From positions 117,712-181,711 of the forward strand of contig NW_027307677.1 of the NCBI RefSeq assembly GCF_964275005.1: 64,000 bases of DNA, in the 5' to 3' direction. The position numbers and the translations under genes are program-made. The DNA is from Diadema setosum (lineage: Eukaryota > Echinodermata > Echinoidea > Diadematoida > Diadematidae). Positions within the stretch are counted from its first letter, which is position 1. Each line of letters opens with the position of its first letter. The notes under the pieces are model-generated. The model was not told the origin of the DNA, did not search any database, and saw only the letters and a list, made by a program, of their open reading frames with translations. This document shows positions 12,646 through 27,600 of this stretch, piece after piece.

Positions 12646-15600
12646 TTACTCTTGCTCAACGAAGTTATTAAGCAATACAACAGAGGGTGTTGGTGGACCA
12701 TCACCCATTCCCAGCCCATACACATACTTTTGCAAATATGTATATGTATGACTGCACTGCCAGCAGTAGTTGATGTCCAACACATAGGTAAGTTTGAAAC
12801 ATACATCTACTGCTTTCAGCAGAGATGTGCAAGGGATCGCATTTCCTTCAACAGCCACGAATGCCTGCTCCGGATTCTTTCTCTCCCCGAGGACCAGGAC
12901 ATGAGGTTCTTGTTTCCCTTCCAAATACATAGGCAGGTTTGTCCCAATCTATATGTATAAAAGCAAATAAAGAATTTTCTCTAATTGCTTTAATAAGAGA
13001 TTAACAAACAGATAAAAGACAAATATTCAAAATTTTGATCCACAACCATGGTATAAAAGAGAAGTGCTTTCAAATAATCTAACCAATATAAAAACATACA
13101 CATCAATCAGTGTATCAAACATGAATTCTGTTGATACCATCATAAACATTGTGAGATTCATTCTTTTTCTGCATTTGGAAAAAAATATTGCCAATGGAAG
13201 CCCCTTTTATCTACATGACTTTGCCATGTCACTTCTATATCATTTTTTTTTTGTACATTTCCTTCTGCACACCTCTATCTTCAGCCCTTCACCAGTTTAT
13301 GGTTTTAGTTCACTTGATCTTGCCTTACAATATATCAAGCAGACAGTGAGATAATTCCAGCTGCAGTAAACTATGGACATATGAAGCACATTTTATTACT
13401 GTGACTATTATTGTTATCATTATCATTACTAGTAGTAGCACTAGTGGTAATACTGTTATTAGTATTCTTATCATTATCATTAACAGAAATTCCATCAATT
13501 ACTTACTAAATGAACAGTAATCAGCAAGCGTTTTCAGAGCAATTTGACTATATGGTGAATTAAAGGAAAACTAATGTCAATTAAAGGATAAAAGGAATGT
13601 GTTCACTTGACTGAATATAGATCTCACGTAACAAATATTTCATAGCATGTCAACTGACCCATTCACACAACACAGGGTATTACACTATTTTCAGTGTTAG
13701 ATCCCTATTTCTATCATCACCTTCTCGACATTGATGAATGCACGCATGCTCTCTTCCACAGTTGCACGCTGTACACTTCTCTTCCCCTGTTTCTTCACCC
13801 CAGCTGGAAACAACAAAGGAAGAACCTGTAGAGCCAGGTTGCTCTTCTCATCATCTAAGGAGAACACAAACATTAGCAAACAAGTTCATGAAATGTAGCA
13901 CATAGAGTTTTATTATCTTTTTAATACTTTCTCACTGTACAAATTCAAATGACAAAGAAGATATACATTTCAATTCCAGTCATCCCTTAAAGGTTGCATT
14001 CTCTAGAGGGTTGCATTTTTTCTCAATCTATTACCAAAATTATTCTATTTTATTTATTCATATCAGAGTTTTTAATCCTAAATCCTTATCAAGACTAAGG
14101 AAAAGGTTCATATTTTTCAAGGATTTCAAAAGATCAATAGATTACATCTCAAATTAAAGAACATTTGATGGTCTTTTAACCTGGTATTTGAAACAAAGAG
14201 AAACTTTATGCATGAGTGAACACATTCATTTTTCTCTTCTAATGGATCCCATCCCCCAACCCCACTACAACAACCCCTACTACAGATGAATCCTCGACTG
14301 CACAGGGTCAAAATTTATGCCTCCACCTTTGCCAAATCAGGAATATGACAGTGTCAATTTGAAATGTATTTCAAAAAGTGGAAAATAAAATCTACTTAAA
14401 TGACGTTGCGTCGCAGGCCCATTTCCAATTGATCTAATGGTTCTTAACTCTTAACCCAATTAAGCCCGGGTTATTTTGGCGGGTGAGCAGCTCGGGAAGG
14501 GTGTGATGTGAATTACAAGTGTGTTATGCAAATAGTGGCTGCCGGCCAGATCATATGTCAACGGTGGGCGAGGTCGAAGGTCATTGACATTACGTTTGCG
14601 CATCAACCAGATTCCCCATCTATAGGCCAATGTTGTAATCCCAACTCTAATATCACCGTTGTCCCTCTCATATGCAAGTATGATTCATGTTTGATGCACC
14701 AAATAAATAGTTAGCACAAGAGTGTCCTTTTCACATATATAACCGCAATGACCATGACCTTTAAAATTGTGACCCCAATATCTGCTTAGATCATTGTCCC
14801 TCCCATACGCATACACGAGTCAAATGGTTAAGTTCCCTGAGAATTGTGCTATTTTCATGTAATATGATACCTGAATGTGGATCCTCGACATTGAGAATCT
14901 TCTTCCACTGCACTTGTTTTTCTGCATATTCCAGAACTCTTGCTGACATTTTCGGCGATTTTTCGAAGAGGGCATCTGCAGAGTTTTCGAAAAGTATCCG
15001 AAAGTCTTGATCAACCTGTGACATATAAAAGAAGAAGTTAACATGTAGGCACTTTCATTATAAAATTCACAAATGCCAACCATTATAACTTATGCATCAT
15101 CGAAAATGGGATTTCATGATTAATTATTAAAAGATATTGAAAATTTCATAAGAGCAAAGGGAAAACACATAGGACGTTCAAAGTAAGACATTTTGGGATC
15201 AAAATTCAAATTCATCCATTTATAAGATGTTACCACCTTATCCTACCTCATTCTCAATGACATTTTGGAAATCCTCTGGAAATTCATTTTTGAAAATGTA
15301 TATCTTTAGGGACAGAATTGAAATATTTTAAGTTATGACCACTTTGATCCTGATAGGTGCACAATATTTAGGTGTCCTAAAGGATACTTTGTTTAACTTA
15401 AAAATTAGAAATGTCCCTACGCCACTGGTATGCCTCCGCCATATCACATTATTCTCCTAATGGGTACAGTACATATTGCCAGCGTGAGACCATAATGTAA
15501 CATGACTGGCAAATAATAATTTTCTGGTGATCATACACCCAGTTCCATGAAAGTACTTAGAGCCACTCGCAATATATGGATAATGAGCGAAATTCTAGCA

Positions 15601-18600
15601 TTTTCATTTGACCTTTGACCCCATGGCCCAAAATTGTTCCTACATAATCATTGTGCATTATTGTATGAATATGCTTATACCAAGTTTGATTACACAGCGA
15701 GTATATACATACAATCATTTACGGGTATGGAAGAAATTGTGTAATTTCAGCATTAAATAATGCAATTTTAGCATTTTAAGGTGACCTTAGACCCTTGACC
15801 TTTGACCTCATGTCCCAAAACATCCAAAGAGAAGCAATGTAAGACAACATATATATATGTACTAAGTTTCATGAAGATACTTTGAGCCATTTGAAAGAAA
15901 TGGAGAAAAAAGTGAAATTTTAGCATTTTCACTTGACCTTTGACCCCATGGTGCAAAACTTTCCCTAGAGAATCTTTGTTTGGTAATTCACGTATACACC
16001 AAATTTCATGAAAATACACTAAAGCATTGCAGAGATACAAGGGGAAATAGTGAAATTTTAGCATAGACCTTGACCTTTGACCTTGAGCATCTGCATGTGC
16101 ACCCAAAAGTTGATAGGCACAACTTTGTCCACCATGCTAAGTTTCATTTGGATACCTCAAACGGTTCTGAAGTTACGCCGTCCACAAAATCGATTACGGA
16201 CGGACGGACGGACAACTTGAACACATAATGCCTCTGGCACCACTTCGTGGTACAGGCATAAAGAGAGAGATCCCTCTGAATAGATGTCTCATGCCAAGAA
16301 TCAAAAAAGAACCCAGTGGGCTTAGGATTACAATCAGCAACGGATGTAGTACAGTGGAATCTCGTAAGGTTACTTAAGCTGTTCAGTTCAGGTTAGCTAG
16401 GGATATGTTTACTTTCTTGTGCACATTATATCAGGACAATTGTCATTAGAACAGGTAGATATAGCTCACCATTCCTTTACAATCGATCAGTCTTGGGTAC
16501 AATGCGATGATATCCCGAGCTGTCTTTGTCTTTTCGCTTTGGATCAGCAAAGCTCGGGACTTGCACGTCCTTGCCATAAAGCTCTTGACTTGTTCCTTTG
16601 GCTCATGGTGGTTTTGGAGCCATTTGACCATGGTGTTTATCGCCTCCTCATCCTCATCATCTAAAGAATCAAAAGCAAGTGAATGAGTAAATTAATGACA
16701 ACTATGATCATTTCAGTCATAAAAAGGAAAAGTAGAAATTACACGGTGCGTAATAAATGTCCCCACCAGAAGTAGCATTTTGTAGCAAAATGTGCAATAT
16801 AGGTAAAAAATCAAGGTCAAAGGTCAAAGAACTCAAAGGTCAAAATTCTGTGTAGGAGTTTTGAAGCCCTCACCTAGTGCCATCACATAAATCAAATGGA
16901 ATTGAAATCGGGTTAGAAATGGTGAAGGAGTAGCATTTTGATCACACACGGACGCACACACGTACAGACGGACGAACACATGGACACACGGACACACACA
17001 CATACGGAGCCCGTTTCATAGTCTCCTGCTCGAAATCGTTCGGCGGGGACAATAACACTAATACTGCTACTAATAATAATGACAATGACAATAATAAGAA
17101 AAAGAAGAATAAATGACTATTTTATTGAGGTGTATAAAGTAATTCAAATTCAAAATCAAGGAAGACTGCATCACAAGTTAATTTAATGAATATAATTTCT
17201 TTATGTGTCTTATCTACACCTTATATCTCATAAAACATTCCTTGCAAATGAGCACAATACAAGCAAAAAATTTTGACAGGAAGAAAATACATCAATGTAT
17301 ACATTACTAGGCTGATTTAATAAGCATTTATTGATTTCTTGTTATCTTCACCTTACCTTTCATAAGAAATTCCCTCCAGCAAGTACATTTTGTAAATGGC
17401 TACATCCATCTGCTTACCGTGAGACACATGTAGTTGAACCCTAGGCAATGGCTTCACCGAGCTGCTTGTGTGCCTCCCTTCCTTCACTGGATCTCTTTTC
17501 CTGACATTGCGCAGACGGGTCTCAAGGAAACCTGTGGCATCATGATTTCCCACACTTGGAGAGAACCAAACTGCCTGATTTATAAATAATCAATAGAGAA
17601 AATGGAAAATGCCTTTAGGTATATTGCATAACTGAATAAGCTTTCTAAGGATATTTTTAAGGTCTCCTATATTTATTGATAGAAGGTACATCTGTACCTT
17701 AAACCCTATATGTCTCTTGGTGAAGTTTTCCAGTAACATATACATTAAAGTGCTCACCGCTTGATACAGTGCCATTTTGGGGGAACAACTGGATCAAATA
17801 GCCATTTTCCCAGCATTTTCCAAGTTCATATTATCAGAAATTGTAAAAGGGCCTACAGCAGCACAACAGTTCATACAATGTATGCCCAGTCAGTCCACGG
17901 GCACATGTATGTGAGATGTTAAGATAAGACTAGCAGTAGTTCAAACAAAAAAAGAACTAGAAATGTCGCTATGGCGACTGATGCCTCCGCCATAATGCAT
18001 TATTCTTCCAATAGGTGTATAGTACAATGTCTTCACAATGTGTGATGACAGTTTCACATACTCTAGTAACTGGCAAAATATCGAAATGACAGGTTTGCCA
18101 GAAATATGTTGAATGTTCACTTTCCATGATCTGGGTTTGCTATAATTGTCTATTAAAGAGTGCAGGTACACATATTTGGGGAATTGAAAATTTTCTGACC
18201 GACCTTATTTTAAGTTTATGCATAGAGTATAATTTTCAAGGTATGAAGAAAGAGTGTAATTACAGTACAAAATATATCTTTTTTTAATTTAAACCTGACC
18301 TTTGACCCTTAACCTTTGACCTTCTGGCTGGAAATTTCCAAGAGAATCTCGATTAAGTAATACATGTACATATTGAATATAAAAACTAATAATGCAATCA
18401 TTGCATAAACTAGTATATGAGGGAAATAGTAACATTTTGAGGGGTTACCCTTGCCCTTTGACCCCCTGACTATTGACCCATGACCCCTAAATTCCCTAGA
18501 TAACCCTGTCAGTCAGTACATGCATATGTACCAAGTTCCATGAAGATACATTGAACCATTTGCGAGAATTGATAATTGTAAATGAAACTATTAATACATA

Positions 18601-21600
18601 AGTTCTGGGTGTCACGCAACCCACGATTGGCTGACAGTTTTCTATAGCACAATTCATTTTTACATAGCGTCTGTTCAGCAAGAACTTACGTAGCCATCTC
18701 CCTTTGAGTTGTTGAGTCGTGGAAATTCCTTTACAATCGACTGGGCCATCTTCAACTTCTCACTCGTTCTTGGGCTGTAGAAAAAAAAGTGGACAATAAC
18801 ATCCTTTTAAGAAGTGTCCCATGCACCATTTTTTTTTTTTTTTTTTTTTTTTTGGGGGGGGGGGGCATCCGATATATACAGGGTGACCTGAAAGAACGCA
18901 ACACTTACGATCGTCAATATCTTCAACATCATAAGTGATATGACATAAGTTATATGACACTTTTTCAAAAGGTAGAATATTCTTTTTTTCAACAAAGTGA
19001 TTTTATGATCATTAATTTGGATTGAGGCATTTGAATACTAGATCCATTTTTCTGAGGCAATGCATTTTCCGAAATTGGCTTCTTTTTTGTCTCTAGGGAT
19101 CATTGCACCAATCATTTATGTAATGCAACAGCATTCCATAGAAAACTGCGCAGACAGCCGAGTTCATGTTGATTCATGCAGTGGAGACAGTACAGTATAA
19201 CTGCCACAGCTGAAGACATTGTTTCCATTGTCCACAGCAAATGGTCAGGAGGTAGTCTGTGCTGCTTATTCTTCGGCATTTCATTGTATGCCATATTGAG
19301 CAAAATAAAGGTCTTCCCATGATCGCTGAAGTAAAAGAAGTAGCAAATTTCGGGAATGACATTGACTCAGAAAAATGGCTCTACACCGTAGCTAGTATCA
19401 AACGCCTTACCCCAAATCAATGATTTTAAATTTCATATGGTTGCTTTTGACCATTATAGAGTCTTGCAGGTAAACTTAAATTTTTGATGAAAACAAGATC
19501 ACAGAAACTTACTATTTTCCATGGTGTTTGATTAGATGAGTTACAAGTATTCCAACAACACGCTTCCTTGACTGAGGTGTTAGCAGCCCTGCCTCCATTT
19601 CCTTGACAAGATCTTTATCTCCTTTGGTCTGTTGAAGAATGCCCTTGATACTCTAGACAAAGAATCAAATACAATTATTTGAAGGTTGGACGACAGATTA
19701 AAACAAAAAAATCTTCCTTCAAAAAACCTAAATTTCAACATTAAAAAAGAATCCATTCAACCCAAAACACCCAATGTACAGTCAGCTATAAACAAGGTGA
19801 ATCTACGGGGAATTGGAAAACAGTGCTATAAACAAAGCTGTACAGTATAACATGTTCTCTATTCCATTTAGTTATGCTTCTTAATTTTTCCTTCATCTTA
19901 CTGCATCAATGGCTCAAAGTAAATAAATTATTGTTTTCAAGGTCACCCATCAACTTTAAATTGAGGACAGACTGAGGAAAAGCAGACAATTTGATATTTG
20001 TCCTTCCAGTTATCTGAGACAGGCAGAACAAAGATGCATTAACATAAAAATGATAAACATACTAGGGATCTGCTCACATCAGGGCGAGATCTCTGAGCCA
20101 TTATCTCCTCGTTCAGCTCATTCCCCACTTCTGGCTCTGGCTCCTGTAAACAGATATACATGTATCTTACTGTCACATTTGGCTACACAGTGCACGCACA
20201 TTTGAAACTTAATTGTCTCCCAGGCATTGACTTGTGACATTCATTAAACCTTTGTATTTTGATTAGCTACATTTTAGAACAGATTTTGTTTTTGTTCCAC
20301 ATAATTTGTAACATCAAACCATGGGTTCAGAGACTTCCACTTTTGTTTGTTTTTGTTTTTGTTTTTGGGAGGGGGGCATATCCTGCAAAGCAATGATATA
20401 CAATACATCACACAAAATCAAATACATCTTAGAACTTGTTATCCTACACTAAAATCAAATGTTGATTTTACTTTCAACAAATTCAAGTGAATGCACTCAT
20501 CCAAATCATTCAAACTATTTGCTTATAAAAAATTCCATTTTTATCAGGTACAATATAATTCTAACCATTAGTTGCCACACTGACTATGAATGTACTACAT
20601 CAAATTCATTTGCTTTTTATCAATGCCCACCTTAATCAAGGCTTGTTCATAACCTGATTGATACATGATACATGAATGCAAATGTTAAACACCTCTCTCA
20701 AGGGTATGATTTTGTCCATCCTGTGAGGCTTTTTATCTTTCTTGACAGTTTGCCGGTCTGAAATGACTTCTACATCTTCCATTGCAAAAGTTTGAACTAT
20801 GCTCCTGACTCTAAGGCTTAACATAAAGTGTATGACAACATTGGTGTCAGGAAAGACTAACTTTGCGGCCGCGCTTTTTAGATGGCGCTTCATCATTTTT
20901 CTCTTGTTCTTGACCTACAGCATCATCAGGGGCTGCATTGTCCACATTCCCCGTTTCTTGCATCTGCCATGAAAGAGAAAAGCGAAGTACACTACAATAT
21001 TACAGGTGTGCAGTGCCTATCTGATACAAATTGATAATAATTGAAATGATTTTTAAAAAAGCAGTCTAAGTTTAGGGAAAGTACCTGATAATAATGCCAT
21101 TTTTCGAAGATCATACAAGCTCCATTATTCTAAGAAAACAATTATTGAACTCAACTTTCTGTCTGTAGTTTAATTTTTTTCAACATGTAACATACCAAAT
21201 GTGTCAACAGATACCTTCGATGCGGGCAGTGCCTTTTTCTGCAAAGTAAAGAATCTGTGGGGATACAATTACCTGGGAAAGGAGGGGGCCGGGGGGAACA
21301 TGAAGGAAACATCCATCAAATAATTTTTCTTTACTTTCATGCAAGTTCGTAGTCAAAATGGATTTAAAAATGCAACAGTTATCGGTCAATCAAAGATAAC
21401 TCGTTCGTTGCATATGGGACATTTCAGAGGCCTTAATGGCTTAGAAATATGGATCTCAAAACTTCAACTCATACGCTTCAAAATGATACCAAACATATCA
21501 ATATAGAGCAAAGATGAAATTTCGTCTTCTCGGGGACCTTATCTTGGACTTGCCCTTATTCAAGTTGTGGTCAATTAATTCAACACATGAAAAAATACAT

Positions 21601-24600
21601 CTTGCAACATCAAATTAAAAGAAAAAAAACTTTTTTTTCTAGTCATGTTGAATTGAAGTTTTTGATAAATTGTGTACAAACCTAGTGAACATTATGCCTC
21701 AGGCAAATGTAATATTACTCATCGCCTTGCTTGTAGGATTTGGCTGCATGGAGTGGTCTGTAGTCTAGCAGTGTCTTGACGTCTTGTACAACAACATGTC
21801 TCGGTCTCTGGGCCAGAACAGTATAAGCATGGCAATGTCTTTTGTAACCAGTTGTAAGCCATTCCTCTCCAAGGATATACACTTCAGAGTCAACTGCTAT
21901 TAACTGTTGTATTTGTACGAACACTGGTTCACCATGCTCGGTCTTCTTGATGAGCACTGTCATGTTGGGCCGATACTCTGTGCTATGAATCTTGCACCAC
22001 TTTGCAAGATAGATATCACCATACAAAGGAACTCGCAAACAGTCAACAATCACTTGATGGTCTTGCAGTGAAGACACAAGGACAGATTCTCCTGGTCCAA
22101 TTTCAACATGTCTCTCCACCAGCACTTGCTTAGACATCAGATTGTACAGGAGAAACATCTGGTTTCTGTATGCAAGTGTTTTACCAATGTTCTGGAAATT
22201 GCAAGCAATGTGGGCCAGTCTTTTTGAGAAATTATGAAATGCTTCGAACCTCATGGCCCACACATGAATTACCGGTCCTATTTCCCGCATGGCCGAGGAG
22301 TAGTGAAGCATATGGTGGTGTTTGGGTTTCAAATGCCTCTCAGGAAAGAGCTGGAGAAAGACTGTGTGATGATCTCTGATTAACTCTTCCAAATACAATG
22401 TGTCACCTCTGCCAATGACTGGAGAACATATGATGTCCAAGCATTCTAAGAGGACTATGAGCAACTCCCAATGGGGATCATCTTCTGGAACAAGGTCTGA
22501 GAGTATCAAAGCAATGTGGGTCATGAGGCAGACCATCTGCCCTGCATTCTGACCAGCTGCACCATCTGGACTGCGAAGAGATGTCCTGCTGATTGGGCAA
22601 GGTTTATTCTGCTTCTCTTGGAAGCCATAATTGAAACTGAGAAGCCTTGCATTCAACAAATCAATGCTGAAAAATTTCTTGATGATAAGCTCATTAAGAA
22701 TCAATTTCAGTTCTAGTGGACACACCCCTTCAAACATGTCATGCATGACATCTGGTGCCCTATTAGTTATGACATGGAAATGCAAGACACTATTAAGAGG
22801 GCATTTCATTTTTACTCCCGTTTCCTGCAGATTGTCACGAGCGAGGTCATCAACATAGTTCTGTATTGTTCTAAGCATGTCCTTTTGTTCCATGGTCTTT
22901 GATCTGGTCTCTTCTCGAGACATCTTACAAGTTCGGCATGGAAAATCTGCAGTGAAACCTTCCGCAAAGCCAAAAAGTGCATGGAGACCTAAATTGTCAC
23001 CGACAACCTGACCAATCACTACTTTGACATTCCCGTTGAAAATGGGCGTATGGACATCAAGTCCATCTGATGCTAGTGCGTTGATGTCTTGCACAAACTG
23101 CCTAAATATTGGTTCGTAACCATACATTTTGGCATCTGACGCATTGAACAACATGAGAAGAAAGATGTTTCTCAAAGCAGACCTGTACTTTGGTGGCACG
23201 TTGGCAATAGACATGTACACAGCCCCAAGCTTGTGGGTCCCTGCTTTAGGGCTAAGTGGGTTGCTCACCTCAAAGTCATCAATGTACATTATGAGCTTAA
23301 TGACGTTCGGAGAGGAAAGAAAGGCATTTTGCTTACAATACGCACCATCCTGAAAGTCTCGCAGGAGTCCATCACTGCTTGGAGAATGATCATTTGCTAT
23401 CTTCATCAGGTCAGTTTTTTCAAGAAGAACTTTCATTAAAGATCTTATGGGCACATATTGGAATGTTACCATTTTCATGACTTGTTCAACGTTTCCAGTT
23501 GTCTTACTGTGTCTTGGGTAATATGCAACACCAAGTGGCAGCTCGTCTGGTTGTACAAATGATTCGTTATTCTTCAAAAACACATCACGCTTGTATTCAG
23601 TTTGCATATTTTGAAACGGATGTGAAACAGATTCAATGTCTTTCATGAGTACTTCAAAATTTTCATCATGATCTGGAATCCCGGCAGCAACTGCAAAATC
23701 ATGCGTTTTGTGCTTCACAAATGAACATATGTCTTCAATCAAGCTACTGGTTTCCTGCACAACATGTGTAACATGTGACTTGGGAACACTAGATGAAGCA
23801 AGTAATTTAGAGAGTAGTGCAGCTGCATGTTCTTCCACTTCTTCTTGTCCAAAATTATCCCAGACTTGTTCATCTGCAATTTCGTCCTCATTACCTGCAG
23901 GCACATGCAATTCGTCATCTGATTCACTCTCATCAATGTTCCCTAAATCTTGATGTACAGGTAGAACATCTTCTTGATTTGCATGGAGTTTCAAATGTTG
24001 TTTGAAGATTGCAATACGTCCTGAATAAGTACGCTGACACTGATCTTGACTACATACGATGCTCTCTGTGAATTCCCTTCCAACAATTACTTGATGAATC
24101 ATTTTAAGATGCCATAATAGGCTGTTCTCATTTCCCCTGACAATATTACCACATTTTGGACACAAAAACCCCATTATTCATAAATTCTCTATTCAAAATT
24201 CATACACCTTCAGTTTCTGGAGTTCTCTGAGAAATTTCAATCGTGGTCCTACAGGTTGGATCAGCTCCATCACTGTTCCTGGTTCCAGAAGAAAGAACGT
24301 TTCTTGGTCGATTTCATTTTCTGTAAAGAAATGAAAAGTGTAATACCAAAGTTACCTCATGAAATCTCTTAATGAAAGCATTGGCCTCTAATCGACTATT
24401 CAATTTTCAGTAGGCCCACATGTACTTGGCACAGTTTAACTTTTTCTCATATTTGTCTTTTAAAAGACTTGAAATGCATACTAGACATGTAAATGTACAT
24501 TGTGCTTTTTTTTCTGTTTGTTACACCTGGTAGGACAATATACAGTGTATCAAATTAGCCCTCTTTGTGACTTCCAAACGAGAGGCATAATGTAGGCTGG

Positions 24601-27600
24601 TGTAAATAATTATGTGTGTGCACTGCGCAGCTTTATTGGTTTATCCCTGCTGCATTAAAGGGGAAGGCTAGTAACTGATCAGTGGGAATCAGTGGAAATG
24701 CTGGGAGATGATTGTTCCAATCCTTATGGGATTCATTCAAGAGTTCATTGTATATCTATTGTTGTGTGAAAATGATTTGCTTCAGAATGGTCTCATATTC
24801 AAGTAGTGTGCAGATTAATGCTCCGTCACTGACCAGGGACGCTAACCTGGAAGCATTAAACTGCACAATGGTCTCATATTCAAGTAGTGTGCAGATTAAT
24901 GCTCCGTCACTGACCAGGGACGCTAACCTGGAAGCATTAAACTGCACATTACTTGAATATGAGACCATTCTGAAGCAAATCATTTTCACACAACAATAGA
25001 TATACAATGAACTCTTGAATGAATCCCATAAGGATTGGAACAATCATCTCCCAGCATTTCCACTGATTCCCACTGATCAGTTACTAGCCTTCCCCTTTAA
25101 AGTGTAATTCTGTCGAATGGCACTAACTTAACTCATGACACCGAAGTCTCCAATAGAATTACAATTTCATAAGGCAGGAGATTCCTATTTCATTATTGAA
25201 ATTTGCAACATATTATTTTCTTTATTTCTTGATGACATTTCAAATTTTTCTAAAAATGATAACTGCATTATAAATCCTTAATGCAGGTAACGTAGGACAC
25301 AATGGAGACGCATTGTTACGCGTGGACCGATGGGATCTGTCTCTTCTCGAGGGGTAACGAGAAGAGACAGAACCTATCGGTCTAGGTTACGCGCTGTGAT
25401 AACCCGGCATTTTTGTGCCAAAAATTGCCTTTATTGCATTATCCCCAGTCCACGCCGCTACCTAATCCTAACAAATTTGGTATCAATGAAAGAAAAGAAG
25501 TTGGTGTCCATACCTTTTCATTGAGTGTAAATGACTCCGCCGATAAATTGATGTTGAACATCAATAGAATCACATCTATCCCCATATCTCGGCATCTGCT
25601 GGGCTACGTACTTGTACACTCGTGTGGCATGCGAGTAGGTATCTAAGTACTTTCTATCGTAGTTCATCAGTTTGTCGAATTCCCCTTTAGATCTGTTAGT
25701 GTCATTACTATTAGACTTTTAATTCTAGACTTAATTATAGTACATACACAGCCCTGTCGCTCAACCGGCTCTGCACAGCGTCTGGTCGGGCTATTCTAGA
25801 CTAAGTCTAAAACTATTTTACACGTTCGCAAGTGCGCGCTTGCGAAGTGAATAAGTGTGGACCTATTTCACGATAATGCCTCTACACTATTTAGGGGTTC
25901 TACATGAAGGCTAGACCTTTTGTCTGGAACTGGTGGTAGTTTCTACAGTAGGTCTAGACCACATAGATCCGAGGTCTAGGCTACCATTGTACCAAGCGCA
26001 AGTGTCAGTTAGATCTAGACCAAATGAGAAGAGGACTGAAAGGGCTAGTTTTTAGACTAGCAAAAATGAATAGTTAGAAACATCGAGACTAGATGTTCAA
26101 TTACCAAGTATCTAGATCTATATTGTATTTGACTATATTTCTGGCTTACGGTATCAGGAAAAGACCAAGCAACGTACTAGACCAGATTCTAGTAAGATAG
26201 TGCGCGCTTGCGAAGAAGTGAATGAGGACCTATTTCACAATATTACTAGCCTCTAGCTAGTACCTATATCATTATACTATGTCTATAGATCTACTAGAGT
26301 TCTTCTACATGAAGGCTAACTGTTAGACCTTTTGTCTGGTACTCTGGTGACCAAGCGTTAAGTCTCCGGACAGGTTGTGGGACCGGACGCATATTTCAAG
26401 TGCGTGTACTGTAAAACGAGAAATGTTCGCGTGCATTTTACTAGTAATTTCGCGAATTTCGCGAGCGTGAAGATTCGCGAAATTAAAATGCACGCGAAAG
26501 TTCTTTTGCATGTACACTAGGCTATATGCACTGAATGCCAGTGGCAGTTCACGAAAATTTCATGCCGCAAAAAAGGCTGTCGGCTCCAATTCGCGTAAAA
26601 TTCATGCCGCGAATATATGTTTTACAGTAGACAGTTTCTATAAGTGCGTCTGGAATGAAAATGACGCAGTGAAAGTCTCACAAGAAGTTACGAGTTATTT
26701 ATTCACACATGTCATTAACTTAGGCCAGTTCGCTCGAATGTGCGTTTGTGATATGATAGCGTCGATCGTACGGCGAGAATGTAAACACCGTGCACGTTCG
26801 CTCCCCATATATTTCCCGTACAAAATCAACGCGTGCACATGATACATTCATACATGGGGTCACTTTGAAGGGGAAAATCCAATGATTTAACAGGTTAATT
26901 CTCACGCCGTTTTCAGAGTATGTTCAAATTGTCTAGTATATGAGGAGTCTAAGTCTTTGAGGTATTAAAGAAGGGTGCATATTGTATGTAAAATTGTTAT
27001 ACATGGATCACTCAAAAACATAATAGATAAGTATACAACATCATTAGTATAATCAGTAGATTGTTTTAAAGTACAGAAAATACAAATCAGGCAAATCTAA
27101 CAATGTTCAATTCGCAGGCGCTATTTCATGAGCCATGTGTATCCAACAGAATAATGGTAAATAAAAAAAAAAAACTCACAATAGTAGATTGTCTATACAC
27201 ACGTGCGCATGCATTGCCCATACACTTAGACAAATAGCACGTTGACAAATAGCACAATATTATCACCGGTACACGAATATCATAGTTAAAAAAAAAAAAG
27301 AAACTCACGATATACATACACATTGGTGAATAGCACAACAACATTGTCCGAATTCAAATATCATTTCAGTGGGACAAGAAATGGTAACAGATTTATCAGA
27401 TTTCGCACATTTTCATTGTGTATTATGTATAGAAAAAACGATCCTATATACAACCAACCACACAATACCAACAGTTAAACACTACAATAAGTCCAAAACT
27501 TTGGAATGACCTCCAAAGAATCTACGCAAAATTTCTGCAACAGTCGAATCTAAACAAAAAACCGTACACATATAATTCAACCTCTGACTATCCAAGCCTT

